From an uncultured Sulfurovum sp. (GTDB lineage Bacteria; Campylobacterota; Campylobacteria; Campylobacterales; Sulfurovaceae): a stretch of 64,000 nucleotides of DNA. A program made the position numbers and the translations under genes. The notes under the pieces were generated by a model that worked only from the letters and a program-made list of their open reading frames with translations, was not told the origin of the DNA and ran no database searches. Shown here in pieces: positions 28,583 to 37,842 of this stretch (position 1 is the first letter of the stretch; every line of letters starts with the position of its first letter). Location: positions 1 through 64,000 of the forward strand of contig CACVAP010000039.1 of NCBI GenBank assembly GCA_902727895.1. The letters run 5' to 3'.

Positions 28583-28617
28583 AGCGCAAAATTAGGCACA
28601 AGCAAGGATTAGTAAGC

Positions 28618-30282
28618 ATGAAATTCGAAGATATCGAAATAGAAGACGTAGATTTTGGAGCGATGCTCGAGGAGTCGTTCAAAAAGTCAGACACGAAAAG
28701 TGATTTAGTAGATGGTATTATTGTTAAGATAGTTGAAGAAGACAATCAAGTAATTATTGATATAGGTCGTAAAAACGAAGCATTAATGTCATTGGATCAA
28801 ATTAGAGATGAAGATGGAGAGATTTTCTTTAAAGAAGGTGAAACAATTCAAGTTGTTATTACTGGACAAAGAGGAGAAAGACCAAGCGTATCGTACGAAT
28901 TAGCAGAGCAAAGAGCTGCACTTGCTGAATTTATTGAAGAATATGATGAAGAACAAGAGTACGTTGTTGAAGGTACTATTACTAAGAAAAATAAAGGTGG
29001 ATTCGTTGTTGATGTTTCTGGTTTAGAATTCTTTATGCCAAGAACACTTTCTTACATCTCTTACAAAGTTGACCCAATTGGTAAGCAAGTTAAAGCACTT
29101 ATTGTTAAAGTTGACAAAGAAAAGAACTCAGTAGTTGTTTCTAGAAAAGCACTTATCGAACGTGAAAAAGCTGAAACACAAGAAATTGTTGACAGATTAT
29201 TAGAAAACAGAGCTGTAGTAGTTGGAACTGTTAAGAAAATTACTTCTTATGGTATGTTTGTAGATGTTGGTGGTATGGATGGTCTAGTTCATTATTCACA
29301 AATTTCTCACAAAGGTCCAGTTAACCCATCTAAATACTACAAAGAAGATGATGAAGTTAATGTTATTGCTATTGACTATGATAAAAAGAAAAGACACCTT
29401 TCTCTTTCTATTAAAGAAGCAAACCTTGATCCATGGAAAGATATTGACAACACATTAAGAGCTGGAGATACAGTAGCAGTTACTGTTTCTAACATTGAGC
29501 CTTATGGTGCATTTGTTGATTTAGGTGAAGACTTAGAAGCGTTTTTACATGTATCTGAACTTTCTTGGGAAAAGAATGTTAAACATCCAAAAGATCATAT
29601 TGAAATTGATCAAGTTATTGATGTTGAAATTATCGAAATTGATAAACAACAAAGAAGACTTAGAGTTTCAAGAAAAACATTATTACCAAAACCAATTGAT
29701 CAATTTGCATCAGCAAATAGAGTTGGCGATATAATTACTGGTACAGTTTCATCTGTAACAGACTTTGGTGCATTTGTTAAAATTGGTGCAGTAGAAGGTC
29801 TTTTACATAATCAAGAATTATCTTGGGAAAAAGCAGAATCAGCAAAAGAAACATATAAGTCTGGTGATGAAGTTGAAGTTAAAATTATTAAAATTGACAG
29901 AGATCAAGGTAAAGTTTCTTTAAGTATTAAAGCAATGCAAGAATCTCCAGTTGCTGCTTTTGCAAAAACTCATAAAAATGGTGATATTGTAGAAGGTACA
30001 GTTAAAGACAAAAAAGACTTTGGAATTTTTGTTTCTATTGAAGCTGGTGTTGATGCATTAATTAGACTTGATGATTTAGATCCACTTAAAGAAGACGAGA
30101 TTGAAAAAGGTCAAGTAATTCGAGCTGTAATTTCTTTCATTGATGCAAAGTCTGATAGAATTAGAGTTTCTGTAAGAAGACTTGAACGTCAAGAAGAACG
30201 TGAAGCACTAGATAAACTTAATTCAGAACAAGATGATAGCATGACTCTTGGTGATGCTTTTGGCGATTTTAAAAGAAAGTAG
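28618..30282 (+). CDS. rpsA: 30S ribosomal protein S1
   Basis: Binds mRNA on the 30S subunit and helps initiation on leaders with weak ribosome sites. The 554-aa protein is built of six S1/OB repeats. Clear repeats include VVGTVKKITSYGMFVDVGGMDGLVH, VTVSNIEPYGAFVDLGEDLEAFLH and ITGTVSSVTDFGAFVKIGAVEGLLH (each cited in part: GMFVDVG, GAFVDLG, GAFVKIG). A lysine-rich KKDFGIFVSIEAG starts the last repeat near residue 465. AAGGATTAGTAAGC precedes the ATG. Synteny ispH-rpsA-serA is typical of this phylum. Confidence 0.95.
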   Translation: MKFEDIEIEDVDFGAMLEESFKKSDTKSDLVDGIIVKIVEEDNQVIIDIGRKNEALMSLDQIRDEDGEIFFKEGETIQVVITGQRGERPSVSYELAEQRAALAEFIEEYDEEQEYVVEGTITKKNKGGFVVDVSGLEFFMPRTLSYISYKVDPIGKQVKALIVKVDKEKNSVVVSRKALIEREKAETQEIVDRLLENRAVVVGTVKKITSYGMFVDVGGMDGLVHYSQISHKGPVNPSKYYKEDDEVNVIAIDYDKKKRHLSLSIKEANLDPWKDIDNTLRAGDTVAVTVSNIEPYGAFVDLGEDLEAFLHVSELSWEKNVKHPKDHIEIDQVIDVEIIEIDKQQRRLRVSRKTLLPKPIDQFASANRVGDIITGTVSSVTDFGAFVKIGAVEGLLHNQELSWEKAESAKETYKSGDEVEVKIIKIDRDQGKVSLSIKAMQESPVAAFAKTHKNGDIVEGTVKDKKDFGIFVSIEAGVDALIRLDDLDPLKEDEIEKGQVIRAVISFIDAKSDRIRVSVRRLERQEEREALDKLNSEQDDSMTLGDAFGDFKRK

Positions 30283-30294
30283 GAATTGACAAAT

Positions 30295-31884
30295 ATGTCT
30301 AAGATTACTGTTGTAGTTTGTGATCATATCCACCAAAAAGGTCTGGATATTCTCGCAAATGATGCTGATATAAACCTAATTAATGCTGCAGATGAGCCTA
30401 AAGACAAGCTCATCTCTGAAATTATTCCTCTTGCTGATGTAGCAATTACTCGTTCTTCTACTGATGTTGATCAAGCTTTTCTAGACAACGCACTTAAGGT
30501 TAAGTCTGTTGTTCGTGCTGGTGTTGGTGTTGATAATGTAGACATAGAAGGTTGTAGTAAAAAAGGTATCGTTGTAATGAACGTACCAACAGCTAATACT
30601 ATTGCAGCTGTAGAACTTACTATGGCACATATGCTTTCTTGTGTACGTCAATTCCCTTATGCTCACAATAATCTTAAAGTAGATAGAGTATGGAGAAGAC
30701 AAGACTGGTATGGTACTGAACTTAAAGATAAAAAGTTAGGTGTTATTGGTTTTGGAAATATTGGTTCACGTGTAGGAAAAAGAGCAAAGGCATTCGAAAT
30801 GAATGTTATAGCTTATGACCCATACATAGACCCAAGAAAAGCAACTGATGTTGATATTTCTTATACAAAAAACTTTGAAGATATTTTAGCATGTGATATT
30901 ATTACCATTCACACGCCAAAAAACAAAGAAACATTAGGAATGATTGACAAAGCAGAAATAGCAAAAATGAAAGATGGTGTGGTTCTAATTAACTGTGCAA
31001 GAGGTGGTCTTTTAAATGAAGATGCTTTACTTGAAGGATTAACTTCTGGTAAGATTCACATGGCTGGAATTGATGTTTTTAACAAAGAACCAGCAACTGA
31101 TCACCCTCTGCTTGACTTAGACAATGTTACTGTTACTCCTCACTTGGGTGCTAATACCAAGGAGTCTCAACAAAATATTGCTATTCAAGCTGCAGAAAAT
31201 GCTATTCAGGCTGCTAAATCTATTGCCTATCCTAATGCATTGAATTTACCTATTAAAGAAAGTGAATTACCTGATTTTTTACGTCCATACCTTGAACTTA
31301 TTCAAAAAATGGGGAACATTGCAGCGCAAGCTACGCGTTCTAAAGTTAAAAGTATCAAAATCACTACTAAAGGTGATGTCTCTGAATACCTTGATTCATT
31401 AAGTACCTTTGCAACAGTGGGTCTTTTGAGTGAGTCACTAGAAGACCAAGTAAACTATGTTAATGCTGAGTTTGTAGCTGAAGACAGAAATATGAAAATT
31501 ATTAAAGAAACAGCTATAAACAACTCTGGTCTTACTAATAAAGTAAGCATCAAAGTTTCTACTGATAATGGTGACTTCTTTATTGCTGGAACTGTATTTG
31601 GAGAAAGCAATCTACGTATTATGGACATTGATGGATATAAACTAGACCTTGAACCAAAAGGAAATCTAATTTTATTTAGAAACACTGATGTTCCTGGTGT
31701 TATTGGTAATGTAGGACGAATTGTTTCATCACATGGGCTTAATATTGCTGACTTTAGATTAGGTAGAGACAATCAGTCTCATGCCCTAGCAGTTGTTAAT
31801 GTAGATGAAAATGTTACCAAAGAAGTTATTGATGAACTTTCAAAATTGGAAGCCTGCATTAGCGTAAATCACGTTAGTATTTAA
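30295..31884 (+). CDS. serA: D-3-phosphoglycerate dehydrogenase
   Basis: Oxidises 3-phosphoglycerate in the first step of serine synthesis. The 529-aa long form has a substrate/NAD domain pair with VIGFGNIGSRVGKRAKAF (Rossmann motif, about residue 148), NCARGGLLNEDAL (about 230) and PHLGANTKESQ (about 283). An intervening domain and a C-terminal ACT domain follow (about 455-529, DVPGVIGNVGRIVSSHGLNIA cited as VPGVIGNVGRI). ATG 30295 is chosen because AGGA lies 10 nt upstream; an in-frame TTG at 30286 sits almost on that site. Confidence 0.95.
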   Translation: MSKITVVVCDHIHQKGLDILANDADINLINAADEPKDKLISEIIPLADVAITRSSTDVDQAFLDNALKVKSVVRAGVGVDNVDIEGCSKKGIVVMNVPTANTIAAVELTMAHMLSCVRQFPYAHNNLKVDRVWRRQDWYGTELKDKKLGVIGFGNIGSRVGKRAKAFEMNVIAYDPYIDPRKATDVDISYTKNFEDILACDIITIHTPKNKETLGMIDKAEIAKMKDGVVLINCARGGLLNEDALLEGLTSGKIHMAGIDVFNKEPATDHPLLDLDNVTVTPHLGANTKESQQNIAIQAAENAIQAAKSIAYPNALNLPIKESELPDFLRPYLELIQKMGNIAAQATRSKVKSIKITTKGDVSEYLDSLSTFATVGLLSESLEDQVNYVNAEFVAEDRNMKIIKETAINNSGLTNKVSIKVSTDNGDFFIAGTVFGESNLRIMDIDGYKLDLEPKGNLILFRNTDVPGVIGNVGRIVSSHGLNIADFRLGRDNQSHALAVVNVDENVTKEVIDELSKLEACISVNHVSI

Positions 31885-31906
31885 TAATTTATCATAACCT
31901 CAAAAC

Positions 31907-31926
31907 TTCCCTCTTTCTTGAGGGAA
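31907..31926 (+). terminator. Terminator-like hairpin after serA
   Basis: TTCCCTC-TTTCTT-GAGGGAA, a 7-bp stem 22 bp after the serA stop, flanked by A/T-rich sequence. The following bases are not a T-run, so termination may be partial or Rho-assisted. Confidence 0.5.
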
Positions 31927-32047
31927 ACTACATGTAACACTTTTATCACTTCTACCTCTTTTCATCAATTTAAATTATCATCTTACATAAATAAAGTTAT
32001 ACTAACTCATAAATAAAAAGCGACTTTTTTAAATTCAATTTAGATTA

Positions 32048-32084
32048 ATAATTTTTAATTATCATTGTAATAATTAAAAATTAT
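32048..32084. promoter_or_regulatory. 15-bp perfect inverted repeat upstream of the RND efflux operon
   Basis: ATAATTTTTAATTAT (32048-32062) and ATAATTAAAAATTAT (32070-32084) flank a CATTGTA loop. The repeat ends two bases before the AAGGA ribosome site of the tolC-like gene. The central ATTATCATTGTAATAAT also resembles an A/T-rich Fur-type site. It may be an operator for a TetR- or Fur-like repressor, or a leader hairpin that gates translation; no regulator gene is adjacent. Confidence 0.5.
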
Positions 32085-32095
32085 AAAGGATTAAC

Positions 32096-33466
32096 ATGTT
32101 CGTATACCATTTCCGATACATTCTTTTGACTTTACTACTCAGTCTCTCTTCTATTGCAGAGGAGTTAAAAAATCTTTCTTTAGACAATGCTTTAACGATT
32201 ATGCAAGAAAACAACCTTGAACTTAAAATTTCAAACTTTGATGAACAAATGCGACAATATGAAGTAAATGTAGCTAAAGGTCATAACTATGGTAAATTAG
32301 ATGCAAAAATCCAAGCATTACGTTCGAATGATGCAGGAAATATCTTTGGATTTAAACTGAAAAGTCGAGAAGCAACTTTTGGAGATTTTGGTTTTTCTGA
32401 ATTTGACATGTCTGGACAGACAAATCCACTTCCAGTAGCACCTCAAGAACTCAATTATCCAGATTCACGAAATCACTTTCAAACAACCATTACCTACATG
32501 CTACCACTTTATACTGGTGGGAAACTGGAACAATACGGAAAAATAACCAAAGCCCTTCAACGAATGAGCCAATTGGACAGTTCAAAAGTACTCAACGAGA
32601 AAGTTTACCAAACAACTAAAACTTTTTATGATATTTCTCTTATTGACCAATATATTAATAACTTGTCTAACATCCTATCAAATATTGACACCCTTCAAAA
32701 TATTGTTTCTAGTATGAAAGAGGAAGGCTTTGCTAAAGAGATTGATGAGCTTGAAGTAGAAACACGGCGAGCAGAAGCTTCTAGTATGCTCACTCAGGCA
32801 AACTACAATAAAGAGTTAGCCTATCAATACCTCTCATTCCTACTTAATAAAAATGTGCTTTCAATTCAAGCACTTGATAATGTTGCTTCAATGCCTACAA
32901 TTAATATCAATGAGTTTCTTAAAAATAATTTAGATATTCAAAAAGCAGAACTTGGATTGAAAATTACAGATATGGCAGTTGAAGCAGAAGAAGCTAATTT
33001 TCTTCCAACGGTCGGAGCCTTTGGTGAATATGTTTCCTCTGATGACAAAGCTTTTAATGATTTTATAGACAAAGACTTCTATACCGTTGGGGTACAACTT
33101 GAGTGGAATCTCTATAATGGAAATATAGATAAAAATAACTTAGCAAAAGCCAAAGTTCAAAATATGAAAGTTAAAGAACAAGTAGAGTTAACACAAAAAG
33201 GTATTGGTTTAAAAATTGCCAAATTACAGACTGAGGCTAATAGTAAAGCAGCTGAGATTACAAGTCTTGAAACACAATTTTCTTTTGCTTCTAAAGTATA
33301 TGAAAATTATCAAGAACGTTATAAAGAAGGGATTACATCAATTTCTGATGTACTTATTAAACAATCAAAGGAGTTAGAAGTTTTATTAAAACTTTTAACA
33401 GCTAAAAACGATAGAAATGCAAAAGTTTTTGAACTTAGAAGCATACTTAACAAAGGAAACAAATAA
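32096..33466 (+). CDS. TolC-family outer-membrane efflux protein
   Basis: Outer-membrane channel of a tripartite RND pump. The 456-aa protein has a signal peptide (YILLTLLLSLSSIAEE), two OEP repeats and long helices. LDKDFYTVGVQLEWNLYNGN-type strands are visible as YTVGVQLEWNLYNG near residue 335, and YQERYKEGITSISDVLIKQ near the C-terminus is the usual TolC helix. It heads the operon; its stop overlaps the adaptor start (TAATG). Confidence 0.9.
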   Translation: MFVYHFRYILLTLLLSLSSIAEELKNLSLDNALTIMQENNLELKISNFDEQMRQYEVNVAKGHNYGKLDAKIQALRSNDAGNIFGFKLKSREATFGDFGFSEFDMSGQTNPLPVAPQELNYPDSRNHFQTTITYMLPLYTGGKLEQYGKITKALQRMSQLDSSKVLNEKVYQTTKTFYDISLIDQYINNLSNILSNIDTLQNIVSSMKEEGFAKEIDELEVETRRAEASSMLTQANYNKELAYQYLSFLLNKNVLSIQALDNVASMPTININEFLKNNLDIQKAELGLKITDMAVEAEEANFLPTVGAFGEYVSSDDKAFNDFIDKDFYTVGVQLEWNLYNGNIDKNNLAKAKVQNMKVKEQVELTQKGIGLKIAKLQTEANSKAAEITSLETQFSFASKVYENYQERYKEGITSISDVLIKQSKELEVLLKLLTAKNDRNAKVFELRSILNKGNK

Positions 33467-34257
33467 TGAAACTCTTTATGATTATCCTATTGGGACTAAA
33501 TACTTTACATGCTATTAATCTTGAACTTTCAGGTGCAGTGATTTCAGACAATCAAAAAATCATTACCAGTAGATATATGGGAATTGTTACACAAATGCAT
33601 GTTACTGAAGGTGACATTGTCAAAAAAGGTCAAATACTCTATGAAATTGACTCCAAAGAGATTGACTCCAAGAAAGAGCAAGTAAACCTAGCCATCTCAC
33701 AGGCACAACTAGCACTACAGATGAATAAGAATCAATACTCAAACCTCATAGTAAATCTTGGACGATATAAAAGGCTTTTTGGTAAAGGTATGGTTTCAAA
33801 ATACGAACTAGAAAATCTGGAATTAGGTGCAAAAAATATGAAAGATATGGTAAAAATTGCTTCAAAGCAAGTTGCACAAGCAAAAGCAATGAAAAAAGAA
33901 GTACTAAATCAGTATAATTATCTTAAACTAAAAGCACCTAATGCTGGTGTCATTATTGCAAGAAAACTTTCTGTGGGAGAAATGGCAATACCAGGTATGC
34001 CTGGAGTCATATTAACAGACCTTTCAAAGCTTAGTATTGTGGTAGAAATATCTGAAAATGATATTAAGTTTATGGAACTGGGAAAAATTATTAAAGTAGA
34101 AGTACCTTCTACTGGCTTCAATAGTACAGGTACTATTTATTCAATTATTCCAAGTTCAAACCCAATGACACACAAATTTAAAATGAAAATTGAATTTGAT
34201 TCTAAAGACAAATCAATTTATCCAGGCATGTATGCAAAAGTACACATTAAAGGTTAA
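33466..34257 (+). CDS. RND efflux periplasmic adaptor (membrane fusion protein)
   Basis: Links the RND permease to the TolC channel. The 263-aa protein is short for the family. It has a signal sequence (1-16), a biotinyl-lipoyl half-motif (VTQMHVTEGDIVKKGQILYEID, cited as TEGDIVKKGQILYEID, about 45), a helical hairpin (65-140) and the returning lipoyl half LKAPNAGVIIARKLSVGE (about 150). A beta-barrel domain follows. The membrane-proximal domain appears minimal. It sits between the tolC-like gene and the permease genes with a 2-bp gap, so it clearly belongs to this pump. Confidence 0.88.
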   Translation: MKLFMIILLGLNTLHAINLELSGAVISDNQKIITSRYMGIVTQMHVTEGDIVKKGQILYEIDSKEIDSKKEQVNLAISQAQLALQMNKNQYSNLIVNLGRYKRLFGKGMVSKYELENLELGAKNMKDMVKIASKQVAQAKAMKKEVLNQYNYLKLKAPNAGVIIARKLSVGEMAIPGMPGVILTDLSKLSIVVEISENDIKFMELGKIIKVEVPSTGFNSTGTIYSIIPSSNPMTHKFKMKIEFDSKDKSIYPGMYAKVHIKG

Positions 34258-34259
34258 AA

Positions 34260-35960
34260 ATGGGAAAAACAACAACGGAACCTTACGTCATTAAAGATGT
34301 TGCAGGTAAATTAGGTCAAGGGTTTTTACGGAATCCTTTAACAGCAGTATTAGGAATTGTCATTCTTGCACTTGGTTGGATAGCCCTTTCAACCATGCCA
34401 AGAGAAGAAGATCCTCAAATTGCTATTTCAGGTGGTGGAATCATGGTTGTTATGCCTGGTGCGACCCCTCTTGAAATTGAAAACATCATTTCTAAACCAC
34501 TTGAAAAGAAACTCCGTGAAGTACAAGGGATTCAACATGTTTATAGTACTTCTATGGACAGTGTTGGTATTGTAAATGTCATGTATTACATTGGTGAGAA
34601 TCGAGAAGATTCTAACCTAAAACTTTATGATAAAATCATGCAAAATATGGACATGATGCCAGAGGGTGTACATCAACCACTTGTTAAACCTTTTGATATT
34701 GATATTGATGTACCTATTATTACCGTAGCCCTTTACCAAAATGAGAGTTCAAGACTCTCTTTAGTTGAATTCAATGAAGAACTGAGAAAGTTAAAACATA
34801 AAATAAATGGTATTGATAATGTTGCTAAAACAACCCTACATGGTTCACATAAAGAGCAATTTAACATAGAAGTTGATGTTAATAAACTCTCTGCTTACCA
34901 CTTATCAATGGGACAAATTGTTACAGCTTTAAAACAACTGGCTGTTAATGTACCCGATATTAAAGGAAGAACAAAAGGTAATAAACTCGTGTTTTTTGGT
35001 GTTTCAAATGCCATTACTAGTATTAAAGATATTGAAGGAGTAAGGGTAACTTCATACAGGGATTCGCCTGTTTATCTACGTGATGTTGCTCAAGTAGTAC
35101 AAGGCATTGATAAACAAAACTTTCAAGATGTTGAGTTAATCTTTAGACCTAATAATGACACTTCACAAGCATTAAGTAAAAATATTTCACAAGTCACCCT
35201 TTCTGTCTCAAAATTAGCTGGAACCAATGCTGTTTTTGTAGCACAAGACGTTATGAAGCTTATTGAAGAACAAAAACCACATTTTGAAAAACTTGGTATT
35301 GAGTATCGTAAAACAAGAGATTATGGTGAAAGAGCAAATGCTGCTGTTGATGAATTAATGCACCACTTGGTTATTACCATTATTATTATTGCTATTATGC
35401 TTGTATTTGCTTTAGGTTGGAGAGAATCCCTTATTGTTACTTTCTCTGTTCCAGCTATTTTGGCCATTACACTTTTCATTGCCTATATCACTGGTCAAAC
35501 CATGAATAGGATTACCCTATTTGCCTTCTTGCTCTCACTGGGCTTACTTGTTGATGCTGCTATTATCGTTATTGAAAATATTCACCGTCATTTACATAGT
35601 CCAGGTGTTGAAGACAAAGAGATGGGTGCATTACTGGTTGAAGCAACAGATGAAGTTGGAGGACCAACTAACATTGCAACCTTAGCTATTATTATGACCA
35701 TGGTTCCTATGGCATTTGTAGGAGGAATGATGGGTTCATTTATGAAGCCAATTCCATACAATGTACCTGTAGCACTTTTTGCATCACTTATTGTTGCATA
35801 TATTTTTACTCCTTACCTAAGCCTGAAACTTTTAAAAAAGCCTGAACATCCTGAAAACAATGATTTAGAACATAATCCTTATGGGATATGTGAAATATGT
35901 TCGGGAAGTCATCATACACATGAACATCATGAGAATACAGCAACAAAAGAGGAGAAATAG
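34260..35960 (+). CDS. RND efflux permease, N-terminal half
   Basis: First half of an AcrB/CusA-type proton-driven exporter. The 566 residues contain TM1 (about 25-45), the periplasmic porter region (MPGATPLEIENIISKPLEKKL near 78, cited as ATPLEIENIISKPLEKKL) and TM2-TM6 (about 365-525). The proton-relay region is LLVDAAIIVIENIHRH. It ends with a polar tail bearing CEIC and HHTHEHH. The stop is a TAG followed directly by the ATG of the second half in the same frame, so one codon change would fuse the two. GAGGAG at 35949-35954 gives the downstream half its own ribosome site. Confidence 0.88.
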   Translation: MGKTTTEPYVIKDVAGKLGQGFLRNPLTAVLGIVILALGWIALSTMPREEDPQIAISGGGIMVVMPGATPLEIENIISKPLEKKLREVQGIQHVYSTSMDSVGIVNVMYYIGENREDSNLKLYDKIMQNMDMMPEGVHQPLVKPFDIDIDVPIITVALYQNESSRLSLVEFNEELRKLKHKINGIDNVAKTTLHGSHKEQFNIEVDVNKLSAYHLSMGQIVTALKQLAVNVPDIKGRTKGNKLVFFGVSNAITSIKDIEGVRVTSYRDSPVYLRDVAQVVQGIDKQNFQDVELIFRPNNDTSQALSKNISQVTLSVSKLAGTNAVFVAQDVMKLIEEQKPHFEKLGIEYRKTRDYGERANAAVDELMHHLVITIIIIAIMLVFALGWRESLIVTFSVPAILAITLFIAYITGQTMNRITLFAFLLSLGLLVDAAIIVIENIHRHLHSPGVEDKEMGALLVEATDEVGGPTNIATLAIIMTMVPMAFVGGMMGSFMKPIPYNVPVALFASLIVAYIFTPYLSLKLLKKPEHPENNDLEHNPYGICEICSGSHHTHEHHENTATKEEK

Positions 35961-37769
35961 ATGCAAAGACTTGAAAGCTTTATCTATTGGATTTTAAAAA
36001 GTGAATTTAGAAAAAAAATGGTTATTCTTTTAACCATAGCAGCATTTTTTGCATCATTACTCATGTTCCCTCTAGGAGGAGTACTTGCTAGAATGTTACC
36101 AGGGAAAAGTGCAACGACTTACTCTATTTATGTAGATACTCCTACAGGAAGTTCTATTCAACAAACAAAAAAAGTAACTGGATGTGTTAGTAATATTTTA
36201 AGAGATGAAGAAGAAATACTTGACATCTCAATTTTTTATGCACAAGGAATTCCTTTAGATTATGCTGGTCTAGTAAAAGGTTCTCTTATGAAAAGAACGG
36301 AGAATGTAGCTGAAATATCTGTCAACTTAACTCCTACCAGTGCTAGAGAGGAGGCATCATTTTTAATGATAAGTCGTTTACGACCTGTGATACAAGAAAC
36401 TTGCCAAAATCTAATTCCTGGATCAGTTATCAAATTTGTTGAGCAACCATCTGGTCCTCCAACTTTAGCACAGATTGTAGTAGAAGTTCATGGTGAAAAT
36501 ATTCCTAGAACTAGAAAACTTGCTGTTGAAGTAGCTGATATTTTAACCAATACAAAAGACTTAGTAGATATAGATATCATGGCTGATGATATCTATGAGA
36601 AGTATCAACTTATTCCAAATATTGAAAAAATTGCACTTGCTAAACTAAGTATTGAACAGGTAAATAATATATTATACCTAGCTTTTGAAGGTATGGTAAT
36701 TGCTACTAAGAACTCAGAGAATCGTTCTCTTCAGATTCCTATCTTCTTAGGATTAAGTGATAAAACAAAACGTCTTAAAGATGATAGCTATAATGCAATT
36801 CGTTCAAAACTAACGTCGTTGACATTGATGAATCAGCAAGGGCTTATGATACCATTAACAGAAGTAGTAAAAATCATAAAAGTCAACTCTCATCCAACAA
36901 TTATGCATAAAGATTTAAAACGTATGATTAACGTTATTGCTGAAACAGATAATGTTTCTCAAGTTTATCCTTTACTAGAAGCAAGAGCTACAATGGAAGA
37001 AAAGTTTTCTGACAAGTACATAGTTTCTTCTGCCCCAATCTCTACATATATGTTTGACCTTGAGTTAGAACATAAAAGAACTGGAGAAAAATTCTTATTA
37101 CGTTGGGATGGAGAAATGAAAGTAACCTTGGACACATTTAGGGACTTAGGTGCTGCCTTTATTGCTGCCCTTGTACTGATTTTCTTCCTATTGGTTATCT
37201 ATTATAAGAGTTTTGCATTAAGTGCTATTATCTTAGGTGGTTCATTCCTTTCACTAATAGGTGTTATCATAGGACATTGGGTTGCAGATCTTGTTACAAC
37301 ACAGACTTTTTTCCTAACGGCTACTTCGCTTATTGGATTTATTGCACTCATGGGTATTAGTTCAAGAAACTCATTACTACTTATTGACTATGCAATGGGT
37401 CTTATTAAAGATCAAGGGATGGAAAGAAAACGCGCAATTGCCTTAGCTTCTGCTACAAGAGCCATACCTATCTTCTTAACAGCCGTTGCTATTATTTTGG
37501 GGTCAGCATTGCTTGCTGGTGATCCAATCTTTGGTGGACTTGGTGTTGCGCTTATATCAGGTACAGTAGCAGCTGTGTTTGTATCATTACTCTTTGTACC
37601 TGTACTTATGGACAATACAGATGCTATGATGCCTGATGACTTTGTAAAGCCTCCAAAAGAACCTAGTAAATTCTTTGCAAGTTTAGGAACTATGTTAGAT
37701 TCTATAATAAGTAAAATTAAAAACTTTGTTCTGGGTTACCTAGAAAAGAAAAAAGAAGATAAAAAGTAG
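35961..37769 (+). CDS. RND efflux permease, C-terminal half
   Basis: Second half of the same exporter (602 aa). It starts with TM7 (MVILLTIAAFFASLLMFPLGG, cited as ILLTIAAFFASLLMF, about residues 20-40). A second periplasmic porter domain follows (about 45-390, YSIYVDTPTGSSIQQTKKV-like start), then TM8-TM12. LMGISSRNSLLLIDYAMG (about 475) is the usual TM10 segment. Together the halves total 1168 residues, longer than AcrB (about 1050). Natural splitting at the TM6-TM7 loop would keep all functional parts. Substrate is unknown; the His/Cys tail of the first half hints at metals. Confidence 0.88.
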   Translation: MQRLESFIYWILKSEFRKKMVILLTIAAFFASLLMFPLGGVLARMLPGKSATTYSIYVDTPTGSSIQQTKKVTGCVSNILRDEEEILDISIFYAQGIPLDYAGLVKGSLMKRTENVAEISVNLTPTSAREEASFLMISRLRPVIQETCQNLIPGSVIKFVEQPSGPPTLAQIVVEVHGENIPRTRKLAVEVADILTNTKDLVDIDIMADDIYEKYQLIPNIEKIALAKLSIEQVNNILYLAFEGMVIATKNSENRSLQIPIFLGLSDKTKRLKDDSYNAIRSKLTSLTLMNQQGLMIPLTEVVKIIKVNSHPTIMHKDLKRMINVIAETDNVSQVYPLLEARATMEEKFSDKYIVSSAPISTYMFDLELEHKRTGEKFLLRWDGEMKVTLDTFRDLGAAFIAALVLIFFLLVIYYKSFALSAIILGGSFLSLIGVIIGHWVADLVTTQTFFLTATSLIGFIALMGISSRNSLLLIDYAMGLIKDQGMERKRAIALASATRAIPIFLTAVAIILGSALLAGDPIFGGLGVALISGTVAAVFVSLLFVPVLMDNTDAMMPDDFVKPPKEPSKFFASLGTMLDSIISKIKNFVLGYLEKKKEDKK

Positions 37770-37799
37770 CTTACCCTACTTTTCCCCATAGAGAGAATT

Positions 37800-37828
37800 A
37801 GAGATCTAGAATATTTTTCTAGATCTCT
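37800..37828. terminator. Bidirectional terminator between the RND operon and the HD-domain gene
   Basis: AGAGATCTAGAA (37800-37811) pairs with TTCTAGATCTCT (37817-37828), a perfect 12-bp stem with a TATTT loop between convergent genes. Confidence 0.7.
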
Positions 37829-37842
37829 CAATAGTTACCCCC

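Noticed and set aside
35940-35980. Frameshift as the cause of the divided RND permease
   Set aside because: Both halves are in the same frame and are separated by a single TAG, so no frameshift is involved; the second half has its own ribosome site.
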